The notes under the pieces were generated by a model. That model saw only the letters and a list, made by a program, of their open reading frames with translations, was not told the DNA's origin and made no database searches. The position numbers and the translations under genes were made by a program. A stretch of DNA of 64,000 nucleotides from Ferrovibrio sp041906005 (GTDB lineage Bacteria > Pseudomonadota > Alphaproteobacteria > Ferrovibrionales > Ferrovibrionaceae). This document shows, one piece after another, positions 14,681 through 23,237 of this stretch; position 1 is the first letter of the stretch; each line of letters starts with the position of its first letter. Where the stretch lies: contig NZ_JAYRJY010000001.1 of assembly GCF_041906005.1 (NCBI RefSeq), positions 806,001 to 870,000 on the forward strand, in the 5' to 3' direction.

Positions 14681-15655
14681 ATGCTTGTTTTCATCATCCG
14701 ACGACTGATGCAGGCCGCCCTCGTGGTGGCTGTCATGTCGGTGCTGGTCTTTGTCGGCATCTACATGATCGGCGATCCGCTGGCCATCCTGGTCAGCCCT
14801 GAAGCCACCGAGCTGGATCGCGAGGCCATCGCCCGCTCGCTTGGTCTCGACCGCCCGATGTGGGAGCAGTATTTCGCTTTTGTCGGCTCGGCCCTGCAGG
14901 GCGATTTCGGCAAATCCTTCGTCTTCGGCCAGCCCGCCATCGGCCTGATCCTCGAACGCATGCCAGCAACGCTGGAACTGGCGATCATCGCCACCTTCTT
15001 TTCAGTACTGATCGGTGTGCCGCTGGGTCTTTATGCCGGCCTGCGTCACGAGACCGTCGCCGCCCGCACCATCATGGCCGGTTCGGTACTGGGTTTCAGC
15101 CTGCCGAATTTCTGGGTCGGCCTGATGCTGATCATGGTGTTCGCCGTGCAGCTCGGCTGGCTGCCCGCATCCGGCCGCGGACCCACCGTGGACGTGTTCG
15201 GCATCCATCTCAGCTTCCTCACGCTTGAAGGCTGGAAGTACCTGGCCCTGCCGGCGCTCACGCTCGGCCTGTCGAAATGCGCCCTGATCGTGCGCCTGGC
15301 CCGCGCCACCGCGCGTGAAGTGATGCTGATGGATTTCGTGAAATTCGCCCGCGCCAAGGGCCTGAACGAAAAGCGCGTGATCGGCGTGCATATCCTGAAG
15401 AATATCATGGTGCCGATCACCACCGTCACCGGCCTGGAGCTTGGCACCCTGATCGCCTTTGCCGTGATCACCGAAACGATCTTCTCCTGGCCCGGCATGG
15501 GCAAGCTGCTGATCGATTCCATCGTGCATCTCGACCGCCCGGTGGTGGTCGCCTATCTGATCGTCGTCGTTCTGCTGCTGGTGCTGATCAGCCTGATTGT
15601 CGACATCCTCTATTCGGTGCTCGATCCGCGCGTGCGGCTCGGCGACGCGAAGTAA
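14681..15655 (+). CDS. ABC importer permease, DppB/OppB type
   Basis: The 324-residue protein starts MLVFIIRRLMQAALVVAVMS and has six predicted membrane segments with the binding-protein-dependent permease loop 'RATAREVMLMDFVKFARAKGLNEKRVIGVHILKN' in parts, followed by 'ETIFSWPGMGKLLIDSI'. These features define DppB-type inner-membrane subunits for di- or oligopeptides or related compounds. It is the first of four genes (14681-18576) that encode both permeases and both ATPases but no substrate-binding protein. The ribosome site is weak. Confidence 0.9.
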   Translation: MLVFIIRRLMQAALVVAVMSVLVFVGIYMIGDPLAILVSPEATELDREAIARSLGLDRPMWEQYFAFVGSALQGDFGKSFVFGQPAIGLILERMPATLELAIIATFFSVLIGVPLGLYAGLRHETVAARTIMAGSVLGFSLPNFWVGLMLIMVFAVQLGWLPASGRGPTVDVFGIHLSFLTLEGWKYLALPALTLGLSKCALIVRLARATAREVMLMDFVKFARAKGLNEKRVIGVHILKNIMVPITTVTGLELGTLIAFAVITETIFSWPGMGKLLIDSIVHLDRPVVVAYLIVVVLLLVLISLIVDILYSVLDPRVRLGDAK

Positions 15656-15670
15656 CGGGAGCGCCGCATC

Positions 15671-16582
15671 ATGACCGACGCAACCCTGCCCGTCGCCGAA
15701 CTGGCCAAGACGGAATCGCCGTGGAAACGGATTGCCGCCGAGTTTGCCGAGAGCAAGCTGGCCCTGTTTGGCCTGGTGATCCTGGTATTGCTGCTGGTCG
15801 CCGCCCTGCTGGCGCCCTGGCTGTCGCCGCAGGACCCATACAATCTCGCCGGACTCGATATCCTCGACGCCCGCCAGCCTCCTGGCGAAATCTCGGGCGA
15901 AGGCATTCCCTTCCTGCTCGGCAGCGACGGCCAGGGTCGCGACATGCTCAGCGCCATGCTCTACGGCCTGCGCATCAGCCTGGTGGTCGGCGTCGTCTCG
16001 GTGGTCGCCTCGCTGGCGATCGGCGCGGTGGCCGGCATGGCGGCCGCCTATTTCGGCGGCAAAGTCGACGCGCTGATCATGCGTATCGTCGACATCCAGC
16101 TCTCCTTCCCGGCCATCCTGGTCGCCCTGATCCTGCTGGCCGTGCTGGGCAACGGCATGGACAAGGTGATCATTGCCCTGATCGCCGTGCAGTGGGCCTA
16201 TTTCGCCCGTTCGGCCCATGGCGCGGCGCTGGTCGAACGCAACAAGGAATATGTCGAGGCGGCCCGCTGCCTCGGCCTCAGCCGCACCCGCATGCTGCTG
16301 CGTCACCTGCTGCCCAACTGCATGCCGCCGCTGATCGTGATCGCCACCATCAATATCGCCCGCGCCATCACGCTGGAAGCCACGCTCAGCTTCCTCGGTC
16401 TCGGCGTACCGGTCACCGAACCCTCGCTCGGCATGCTGATCTCGAACGGTTTTGACTACCTGCTCAGCGGCGTCTACTGGATTTCGCTGTTCCCTGGCCT
16501 GCTGCTCACCATCGTCATCATCGCGATCAATCTGGTTGGCGACCAGTTGCGCGACGTGCTCAACCCCCGTCTCAAGCGCTAA
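15671..16582 (+). CDS. ABC importer permease, DppC/OppC type
   Basis: This 303-residue permease has the N-terminal OppC-like cytoplasmic and first membrane part ('FAESKLALFGLVILVLLLVAALLAPWLSP' in pieces), 'LLGSDGQGRDMLSAMLYGLRISL', and the coupling motif 'EAARCLGLSRTRMLLRHLLPN'. It pairs with the upstream DppB-type subunit to form the membrane channel. The start is 15 bases after the upstream stop, behind GGGAG, so the two are co-translated. Its partner ATPase gene follows after 6 bases. Confidence 0.9.
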   Translation: MTDATLPVAELAKTESPWKRIAAEFAESKLALFGLVILVLLLVAALLAPWLSPQDPYNLAGLDILDARQPPGEISGEGIPFLLGSDGQGRDMLSAMLYGLRISLVVGVVSVVASLAIGAVAGMAAAYFGGKVDALIMRIVDIQLSFPAILVALILLAVLGNGMDKVIIALIAVQWAYFARSAHGAALVERNKEYVEAARCLGLSRTRMLLRHLLPNCMPPLIVIATINIARAITLEATLSFLGLGVPVTEPSLGMLISNGFDYLLSGVYWISLFPGLLLTIVIIAINLVGDQLRDVLNPRLKR

Positions 16583-16588
16583 AGCCCC

Positions 16589-17584
16589 ATGGTCGCGACG
16601 CTCCAGGTCGAGAATCTCGAAACCCATTTCCCTAGCCGCGACGGCATCGTGCGCGCCGTCGACGGCGTCAGCTTTGCCATCGAGCCCGGCGAAATCCTTG
16701 GTCTGGTCGGCGAGTCCGGCTCGGGCAAGTCGATCACCGGCTTCTCCATTCTGGGCCTGATCGATCCGCCCGGCCACATCGCCGCCGGCAGCATCAGGTT
16801 CAAGGGCGAGGAACTGACCACGGCCAGCCCGGAACGCCTGCGCCAGTTGCGCGGCGCGCGCATCGCCATGATCTTCCAGGATCCGATGATGACGCTGAAC
16901 CCGGTTCTGCGCATCGATACCCAGATGATCGAAACCGTGCAGGCGCATGAGAAGGTGAGCGAGGCCGCCGCCCGGGCCCGTTGCGTCGAGACCCTGAAGG
17001 CCGTCGGCATCGCCGCGCCGGAAGAACGCCTGAAATCCTATCCGCACCAGTTTTCAGGCGGCATGCGCCAGCGCATCGCCATTGCCACGGCCCTGCTGCA
17101 CAAACCCGATCTGATCATCGCCGACGAGCCGACCACGGCGCTCGACGTGACCATCCAGGGCCAGATCCTGTACGAGATGCGCAAACTCTGCCGGGATACC
17201 GGCACATCCCTGGTCTGGATCACCCATGATCTTTCGGTCGTGGCCGGCTTGGCCGACCGCATCATGGTGATGTATGCCGGCCGGATCGTGGAGACCGGCC
17301 CGATCGCAACGGTGATCGAGCGGCCGCAGCATCCCTATACCCGTGGCCTGATCGGCTCGGTGCCCGGCGCCCTGCCGCGCGGCAAGCGGCTGTTCCAGAT
17401 TCCGGGCATGACGCCAGCTCTGGTCAACCTGCCGCCGGGCTGCCGTTTCAAGAACCGTTGTGCCCGCGCCGACGCCGCCTGCGATGCCATGCCCGACCTG
17501 GCCGAATTGCAGCCCGGCCATGGCGTGCGCTGCCATCACCCGTTCGGCGCCGAGCCGCTGACCCTCGCCGAGGCCCGGTCATGA
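16589..17584 (+). CDS. ABC importer ATPase, DppD/OppD type
   Basis: The 331-residue protein has Walker A 'GESGSGKS', the signature 'FSGGMRQRIAIATALLHKP', Walker B 'LIIADEPTTALD' and the H-loop 'ITHDLSV'. The C-terminal OppD/DppD extension carries four Cys in 'CRFKNRCARADAACD' with the downstream 'GVRCHHP', the ligands of the Fe-S or metal site known in this subgroup. It energises the transporter together with the next gene, which it overlaps by four bases (ATGA). Confidence 0.9.
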   Translation: MVATLQVENLETHFPSRDGIVRAVDGVSFAIEPGEILGLVGESGSGKSITGFSILGLIDPPGHIAAGSIRFKGEELTTASPERLRQLRGARIAMIFQDPMMTLNPVLRIDTQMIETVQAHEKVSEAAARARCVETLKAVGIAAPEERLKSYPHQFSGGMRQRIAIATALLHKPDLIIADEPTTALDVTIQGQILYEMRKLCRDTGTSLVWITHDLSVVAGLADRIMVMYAGRIVETGPIATVIERPQHPYTRGLIGSVPGALPRGKRLFQIPGMTPALVNLPPGCRFKNRCARADAACDAMPDLAELQPGHGVRCHHPFGAEPLTLAEARS

Positions 17585-18576
17585 CCGCTTTTCTCGAACT
17601 GAAGGACATTTCCAAGCGTTTCGTCTGGCGCCTGGATATCGCCTCGAAGATCGCCAACCTGTTCGGCGCCGGCCTGAAGGAACGTGCCGTCCATGCGGTG
17701 AACCATGTCGATCTCGCCATCCAGGAAGGCGAAGTGGTGGGCCTGGTGGGCGAGTCCGGCTGTGGCAAGTCGACCCTGGGCCGGATCGTGGCCGGCATCA
17801 TGAATGCCAGTGGCGGCACCATCAGTTTCCGCGGCAAGGCCCTGGCCGAGATGAACCCGGCCGAGCAGCGCGACTACAAGCTGGCCGTGCAGATGATCTT
17901 CCAGGATCCGTATGCCTCGCTGAACCCGCGCATGCGCGTGGAAGACATCATCGGCGAGGCGCCGGTGGCCCATGGCTTGATCAAGCGCAGCCAGATGGGC
18001 TCCTATGTCGAGCAGGTCATGGCCCAGGTCGGCCTCGATCCGCGTTATCGCCGCCGCTATCCGCACCAGTTCTCCGGCGGCCAGCGCCAGCGCATCGGCA
18101 TCGCCCGCGCCCTCGCGGTGAAACCGCGCTTCATCGTCTGCGACGAGGCGGTGGCGGCACTCGACGTCTCGATCCAGGCCCAGGTGCTGAACCTGTTCAT
18201 GGACCTGCGCGAGCAGCTCGGCCTGACCTATCTATTCATCAGCCACAACCTCTCGGTCGTGGAGCACATCTCCGATCGCGTGGTGATCATGTATCTGGGT
18301 CGCGTGGTGGAAAGCGCCCCGACCGAAGAACTGTTCGCCAGCCCGAACCATCCCTATACCCAGGCCCTGCTGGCCGAGGCGCCGAAGCTGGTCGCCACGC
18401 GGCGGGATTACACGCCAATCAAGGGCGAGATCCCCTCGCCGCTGAACCCGCCGCCGGGCTGTCACTTCCATCCGCGCTGCCCCAGGGCTTTCGCGCGCTG
18501 CAAGGCCGAAGCGCCGGCGCTGAAGGAAATCGCGCCGGGCCGCCTGTCGGCCTGCCACCTGAACGACGCGGCCTGA
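17581..18576 (+). CDS. ABC importer ATPase, DppF/OppF type
   Basis: The 331-residue protein starts at ATG 17581, overlapping the previous stop. It has Walker A 'GESGCGKST', signature 'FSGGQRQRIGIARALAVKP', Walker B 'FIVCDEAVAALD' and H-loop 'ISHNLSV'. Walker B has Ala-Val where OppF usually has Pro-Val or Pro-Thr, while the catalytic Glu is kept. The C-terminus has the Cys cluster 'CHFHPRCPRAFARC' as in OppF/DppF. It completes the four-gene importer. Confidence 0.9.
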   Translation: MTAFLELKDISKRFVWRLDIASKIANLFGAGLKERAVHAVNHVDLAIQEGEVVGLVGESGCGKSTLGRIVAGIMNASGGTISFRGKALAEMNPAEQRDYKLAVQMIFQDPYASLNPRMRVEDIIGEAPVAHGLIKRSQMGSYVEQVMAQVGLDPRYRRRYPHQFSGGQRQRIGIARALAVKPRFIVCDEAVAALDVSIQAQVLNLFMDLREQLGLTYLFISHNLSVVEHISDRVVIMYLGRVVESAPTEELFASPNHPYTQALLAEAPKLVATRRDYTPIKGEIPSPLNPPPGCHFHPRCPRAFARCKAEAPALKEIAPGRLSACHLNDAA

Positions 18577-18598
18577 AAGACGCGGCCCGTCAGGCCGC
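18568..18598. terminator. Convergent hairpin shared by the ABC operon and RND pump 1
   Basis: Perfect 9-bp arms GCGGCCTGA (18568-18576) and TCAGGCCGC (18590-18598) contain the stop codons of both converging genes. There is only a short T run (GCGTTTG) on the plus side, so termination may be weak or Rho-assisted. Confidence 0.45.
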
Positions 18599-21500
18599 GC
18601 GTTTGACCCGGAACCAGGCGGCGTAAAGCGCCGGCAGGAACAGCACGGTCAGCAGTGTCGCCACCAGCAAGCCGCCGATGATGGTGAATGCCATCGGCCC
18701 CCAGAAATTGCTGGTGGACAGCGGGATCATGCCGAGGATGGCGGCCAGCGCCGTCAGGATGATCGGGCGGAACCGGCGCAAGGTGGCGTTCACGATGGCA
18801 TCCCAGGGCTGTTCGCCATGCCCGATATCCTGTTCGATCTGGTCGACCAGAATCACCGAGTTGCGCATGATCATCCCGGCGAGCGCGATGGCCCCCAGCA
18901 TGGCGACGAAGCCAAAGGGCACGTGGAAGAGCAGAAGACCCAGCGTCACGCCGATCAGGCCCAGCGGCGCGGTCAGCAGTACCAGCAGCATGCGCGACAC
19001 CGATTGCAGCTGGACCATCAGCAGCGTGACCATGATCCCGATCATCACCGGCACCACGGCGCCGATCGAGGCATTGGCCTTGGCGCTTTCCTCGATCGCG
19101 CCACCCATCACGATACGATAATTCGGCGGCAGCTGCTTGCGCAGGGCATCCAGCTTCGGCTGGATCTGCATCGACACCACCGGAGCCTGGATGCCATCGA
19201 TGATATCGGCGCGCACCGTGATCACCGGCTGGCGGTCGCGCCGCCAGATGATGCCCTCCTCCAGGCCATAGCTGACCTCAGCCACCTGGCTGAGCGGAAC
19301 CGGACGGCTGCTGCCGGAGCCGGCCACGTTGATATCCTTCAGCCCATTCAGGCTCAGACGTTCGCTAGCCTCGGCACGGGCCACCACATCGATCAGTTCG
19401 CGGCCCTCGCGGTATTGCGTGACCGTGATACCCGAGACGATGGAGTTGAGCGTGACCGCCAGGTCCTGCGAGGAGATGCCGAGCAACCGCGCCTTGGCCT
19501 GGTCCACATCCAGCTTCACCACCTTGCTCAGCTCGTTCCAATCCAGGTTGACGTCGCGCGTATTCGGATTGGCGCGCATCACGTCGGCGACCTGGAAGGC
19601 GATGCGGCGCACCTGCAGCGGGTCGGGACCGCTGACCCGGAACTGCACCGGGAAGCCCACCGGGGGGCCGTTTTCCAGCCGGTTGACGCGCCCGCGCAGC
19701 AACACGAAATCCTCCTGGAACGCCTTGATCAGGCGGTCGCGCACCCGCTCCCGCTCCGGATCGCCGCCGGTCAGCACCACGACCTGGGCGAAATTGTCGT
19801 TGGGCAACTGGATATCGAGCGGCAGATAAAAGCGCGGCGAACCGCTGCCGACATAGGTGGCGTAATTCACGATATCGGGATCGTTCTTCAGCAGCGCTTC
19901 CAGTTTCAGGGCTTCGGCTTCGGTGGCTTCGATCGACGCGCCCTGCGGCAGTCGCAGATCGACCATCAGCTCCGGCCGGTTCGAGGCCGGAAAGAACTGC
20001 TGCTGCACCAAGCCAAATCCCAGCACGCTCAACACGAAGATGCCGATGGTGGAGCCGATCACGATCCAGCGCCGGCGCACGCACCACTCCACCACGGGGC
20101 GGACATAACGATAGATGCCGCGCTGATAGATCTCGTCACCATGCTCATGGCCCTGCTTGGGCGCGGGTAACAGCTTGTAGCCGATAAACGGCGTGAAGAT
20201 CACCGCCACCACCCATGAAACCAGCAGGGAGATGGTGACCACGGCGAAGATCGAGAACGTGTATTCACCGGCCGAGGATTTGGCGAATCCGACCGGCACG
20301 AAGCCCGCGGCCGTGATCAGCGTGCCGGTCAGCATCGGGAAGGCCGTGGAGGTATAAGCAAAGCTGGCGGCCCGGAAACGGTCGAAGCCCTGCTCCATCT
20401 TCACCTGCATCATTTCCACCGCGATGATCGCGTCATCCACCAGCAGGCCCAGCGATATGATCAGCGCGCCCAGCGAGATGCGGTGGAAATCGATGCCGAA
20501 AATCTGCATGCACACGAAAGTGATAGCCAGCACCAGCGGGATACACAGCATCACCACCACGCCGCTGCGCAGGCCGAGGCTGAGAAAACTGACGGCCAGA
20601 ACGATGACCACCGCCTCGAGCAACACCTGCATGAATTCGGAGATCGAGCGCTGCACCACCGTCGGCTGGTCGGCTACCTTCTTCACCTCGATGCCGATCG
20701 GCATGTCGGCCTTCAGCCGCGCCATGGTGGCATCCAGCGCCTTGCCCAGCTCGATCATGTTGCCGCCCTTGGCCATCGAAATGGCGAGACCGATGGAATC
20801 TTCGCCATTGAAGCGCAGCCGCGGACTGGGCGGATCGGCATAGTCGCGGCGAATATCCGCAATGTCGCCCAGCCTGATCAGGCGGCCGTTGGCCTCGATC
20901 GACAATTCCTGCAGGGCCCGGGCAGTTTCGATATCGCCGCTGACCCGCGTGGCAATGCGGTCGGACGAGGTCTGGATCACGCCAGACGCCGTCTGGTCGT
21001 TCTGCTGCTGGATGACCTCGATGATCTGCTGCGGATTCAGGCCCAGATTGGCCAGCTTCTTGTTCGAGAACTCGATGTAGATCCGTTCCGGCTGCACGCC
21101 CAGCAGGTCGGCCTTGCCCACACTCCGGATGCGCAGCAGCTCTTCGCGCACATCTTCCACGTAATCCTTCAGCTCGCGATGCGTGAAGCCATCGGCGGTG
21201 AAAGCGTAGATGGTGCCGAAGGTGTCGCCGAATTCGTCGTTGAAGAACGGTCCCTGCACGCCCTGCGGCAGGGTCTGGCGCATGTCGCCCACCTTTTTGC
21301 GCACCTGGTACCAGATATCCGAGACCTGCTTGGGCGGCGTGTCGTCACGCAGCATCACATAAACGGTGGACTCGGCGGGCTTGGAATAGCTGCGGACGTT
21401 GTCGAGGTAGGGCGTCTCCTGCAGTTTTTTCTCGATCTTGTCAGTGACCTGCTGCTCCACCTCTCGTGCGGTGGCACCCGGCCAGTTGGTCCGCACGATC

Positions 21501-21673
21501 ATCATCTTGAAGGTGAAATCCGGATCTTCCGCACGGCCGAGCTGCACATAGGACAGCGCACCGGCCGCCAGCAGCAACACGATCAGGAAACCGATCAGGG
21601 AAGGATGGCGCAGGGCCCAGGCCGACAGGTTGAACCGGTCGGCGCCGTCACCGGCGGGGAACGAATTGCTCAC
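18590..21673 (-). CDS. RND efflux permease (pump 1), TriC/MexK-like
   Basis: The 1027-residue inner-membrane transporter has the RND layout of twelve membrane helices and two large periplasmic loops. TM4 keeps the proton-relay pair in 'GLLVDDAIIAVEMM'. In TM10, where AcrB has Lys in 'AKNAILIVEF', this protein has Arg ('GMIMRNSVILVDQI'). The N-terminal 'RHPSLIGFLIVLLLAAGALSYVQLGRAEDP' and 'EDPDFTFKMMIV' place it in the TriC/MexK-like group, which exports drugs or detergents. It overlaps its adaptor gene by 4 bases and has no outer-membrane channel gene beside it. Confidence 0.88.
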   Translation of the reverse strand: MSNSFPAGDGADRFNLSAWALRHPSLIGFLIVLLLAAGALSYVQLGRAEDPDFTFKMMIVRTNWPGATAREVEQQVTDKIEKKLQETPYLDNVRSYSKPAESTVYVMLRDDTPPKQVSDIWYQVRKKVGDMRQTLPQGVQGPFFNDEFGDTFGTIYAFTADGFTHRELKDYVEDVREELLRIRSVGKADLLGVQPERIYIEFSNKKLANLGLNPQQIIEVIQQQNDQTASGVIQTSSDRIATRVSGDIETARALQELSIEANGRLIRLGDIADIRRDYADPPSPRLRFNGEDSIGLAISMAKGGNMIELGKALDATMARLKADMPIGIEVKKVADQPTVVQRSISEFMQVLLEAVVIVLAVSFLSLGLRSGVVVMLCIPLVLAITFVCMQIFGIDFHRISLGALIISLGLLVDDAIIAVEMMQVKMEQGFDRFRAASFAYTSTAFPMLTGTLITAAGFVPVGFAKSSAGEYTFSIFAVVTISLLVSWVVAVIFTPFIGYKLLPAPKQGHEHGDEIYQRGIYRYVRPVVEWCVRRRWIVIGSTIGIFVLSVLGFGLVQQQFFPASNRPELMVDLRLPQGASIEATEAEALKLEALLKNDPDIVNYATYVGSGSPRFYLPLDIQLPNDNFAQVVVLTGGDPERERVRDRLIKAFQEDFVLLRGRVNRLENGPPVGFPVQFRVSGPDPLQVRRIAFQVADVMRANPNTRDVNLDWNELSKVVKLDVDQAKARLLGISSQDLAVTLNSIVSGITVTQYREGRELIDVVARAEASERLSLNGLKDINVAGSGSSRPVPLSQVAEVSYGLEEGIIWRRDRQPVITVRADIIDGIQAPVVSMQIQPKLDALRKQLPPNYRIVMGGAIEESAKANASIGAVVPVMIGIMVTLLMVQLQSVSRMLLVLLTAPLGLIGVTLGLLLFHVPFGFVAMLGAIALAGMIMRNSVILVDQIEQDIGHGEQPWDAIVNATLRRFRPIILTALAAILGMIPLSTSNFWGPMAFTIIGGLLVATLLTVLFLPALYAAWFRVKRAA

Positions 21674-22779
21674 GGCTTGCCTCCGGCCACTTCCGGCAAC
21701 AGGCGCACGGTCTGGCCCGGGATCAGCTTATGCACTCCCGCCGTCACCACCTTTTCACCCTGTTTCAGGCCATCGGCAATCAGGACGGCTTTCTCGATAT
21801 AGGCTGCCACCTGCACGGGGCGCAGCTCGACCTTGCCTTCGCCATCGGTTCCGCTGAACACCCAGACGGCCGGCTTGTCGTCCTTCTGATACAGGGCCGC
21901 CAGCGGCAGGGCGATCACGTTGGCATCGCTGCGCCGCAGAATGGTGACGCTGGCCGTCATGCCCAGCCGCATGCTGGCGGGCGCGTTCTGCACGCTGACC
22001 TTCACGGCATAGGTGCGGGTCGCCGGATCGGCGCCCGGCGCGATCTCGCGCACCACGCCGCTATATTCCGTTTCCGGCTGGGCCCACAGGCTGATGGCGA
22101 TGCCGGTGGCGTTACGCAATTCGTCGAGGCGGTTTTCCGCCACGTTGAACACGACTTCCTTCTCTTCCGGGCGCGCCAGCTTCATCACCGTCTGGCCCGA
22201 CGCCACCACCTGCCCGGCTTCGGCGCTGATCGCGGTGATCACGCCATCGGCATCGGCATGCAGCTCGGTATAATCCATCTGGTTCTGCGCCACGCGCAGT
22301 TGCGAACGCACGCTTTCCAGCTGGGCCTCGGCGGTATTGTAGGTGTTCTGGCGGCGATCCAGCTCGGCCTGGCTCACCACCTTGCTCTCGAACAGCTTGC
22401 GATAGCGGTTCAGCTCGGTCTGCGCCTGGTTGAAATTGGCCTGGGCCGCGTTGAGCTGCGCCCGCGCGTTCTGGATCTGCAGCCGGGTATCGTCGGGATC
22501 GAGACGGCCCAGCAAGGCGCCCTTCTTCACTTCCGAACCGATCTCGACATAGCGGGCAACAAGCTTGCCGCCGATGCGGAAGGCCAGGTTGGTTTCGTAG
22601 CGGGCGCGAACCTCGCCGGTATAGCTGGAGCGGCTTTCGAAAGCCTGCGGCGTGACGGTGGCGACGCGCACCGGCCGGACCGGCTCGGGTGGCGGGGCCG
22701 GACGATCACAGGCCGCCACAACCACAACAAGGGCAGCCGCCAGGGCCGCCCTGCTGAACGTCTCACGCATCGCAAACAT
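21670..22779 (-). CDS. RND efflux periplasmic adaptor lipoprotein (pump 1)
   Basis: The 369-residue membrane-fusion protein has a lipoprotein signal ('LAAALVVVVAAC', Cys at about residue 24). It is followed by a lipoyl half-motif ('GGKLVARYVEIGSEVKKGALLGRLDPDD' in pieces), an alpha-hairpin coiled coil (about 80-150) and beta-barrel and membrane-proximal domains. It would bridge the permease to an outer-membrane channel encoded elsewhere. It is the first gene of the leftward pump 1 operon. The ribbon-helix-helix gene and an ACGTC-N4-GACGT palindrome lie just upstream. Confidence 0.88.
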   Translation of the reverse strand: MFAMRETFSRAALAAALVVVVAACDRPAPPPEPVRPVRVATVTPQAFESRSSYTGEVRARYETNLAFRIGGKLVARYVEIGSEVKKGALLGRLDPDDTRLQIQNARAQLNAAQANFNQAQTELNRYRKLFESKVVSQAELDRRQNTYNTAEAQLESVRSQLRVAQNQMDYTELHADADGVITAISAEAGQVVASGQTVMKLARPEEKEVVFNVAENRLDELRNATGIAISLWAQPETEYSGVVREIAPGADPATRTYAVKVSVQNAPASMRLGMTASVTILRRSDANVIALPLAALYQKDDKPAVWVFSGTDGEGKVELRPVQVAAYIEKAVLIADGLKQGEKVVTAGVHKLIPGQTVRLLPEVAGGKP

Positions 22780-22835
22780 CGCCGTCTCTCCTGTCGGACG
22801 GCCGCGCGGGAGCGCATTGCTACGGAATGTTACTG

Positions 22836-22849
22836 ACGTCCCCCGACGT
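22836..22849. promoter_or_regulatory. Palindrome upstream of pump 1
   Basis: ACGTC (22836-22840) and GACGT (22845-22849) flank CCCC, between the ribbon-helix-helix gene and the adaptor gene. It is a plausible operator but could be chance in GC-rich DNA. Confidence 0.3.
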
Positions 22850-22857
22850 GCCGCACG

Positions 22858-23136
22858 CTACTCTTCTTGCTTCCCTGCCGAATTCGCCGCTCTGCTGGCG
22901 GTTTCCTCCGGCTGCAGCCTGCCCTGCCGCGCCTGTTCCAGGACCCAGACCCGGATGGCACTCGACAGGTTGCCCGTGCGTGCAGCGTCGATGTCACTGA
23001 CCATCTGGTTGATGGTCTTGTCTTGTTGGGCGGCCAGAGTCTGCAGCGCGCCCCAGAACGCTTGCTCCAGGGAAATGCTGGTCCGGTGGCCACCAACCAC
23101 AACGGAACGCTTTTTAACCGTTGTAGGCATCGTCAC
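22858..23136 (-). CDS. Ribbon-helix-helix domain protein (RHH_4-like)
   Basis: The 92-residue protein starts MTMPTTVKKRSVVVGGHRTS and has one compact domain 'SISLEQAFWGALQTLAAQQDKTINQMVSDIDAARTGNLSSAIRVWVLEQ' in pieces. The beta strand plus two helices match the RHH_4 family of small DNA-binding proteins. The tail is charged and probably disordered. It lies between aspartate aminotransferase and RND pump 1 on the same strand; regulation of either neighbour, or of itself, is possible but not shown. A toxin partner is absent, so an antitoxin role is unlikely. Confidence 0.75.
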   Translation of the reverse strand: MTMPTTVKKRSVVVGGHRTSISLEQAFWGALQTLAAQQDKTINQMVSDIDAARTGNLSSAIRVWVLEQARQGRLQPEETASRAANSAGKQEE

Positions 23137-23214
23137 CCTGCCCGGCCGGGCGGCCGCGACAGAGGCTGCTTAGCATTCGCGGATTTCCGCGCCAAGACAG
23201 CCTCCCTCTCCGGC

Positions 23215-23228
23215 GTGACGGCCGTCAC
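23215..23228. promoter_or_regulatory. Perfect 14-base palindrome before the ribbon-helix-helix gene
   Basis: GTGACGG and CCGTCAC abut at 23221/23222, between the aminotransferase stop (23238) and the RHH start (23136). RHH proteins bind such short dyads, so autoregulation is possible. Confidence 0.3.
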
Positions 23229-23237
23229 CAGTTACCA

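Noticed and set aside
15002..17047. 681-residue leftward open frame
   Set aside because: It is antisense to the Dpp-type ABC genes, is rich in Gln, His and Arg without domains, and is a codon-bias shadow.
18818..21802. Two long rightward frames (450 and 439 residues)
   Set aside because: Both are mirror frames of RND pump 1 with His/Gln/Asp-rich low-complexity sequence and no ribosome sites.
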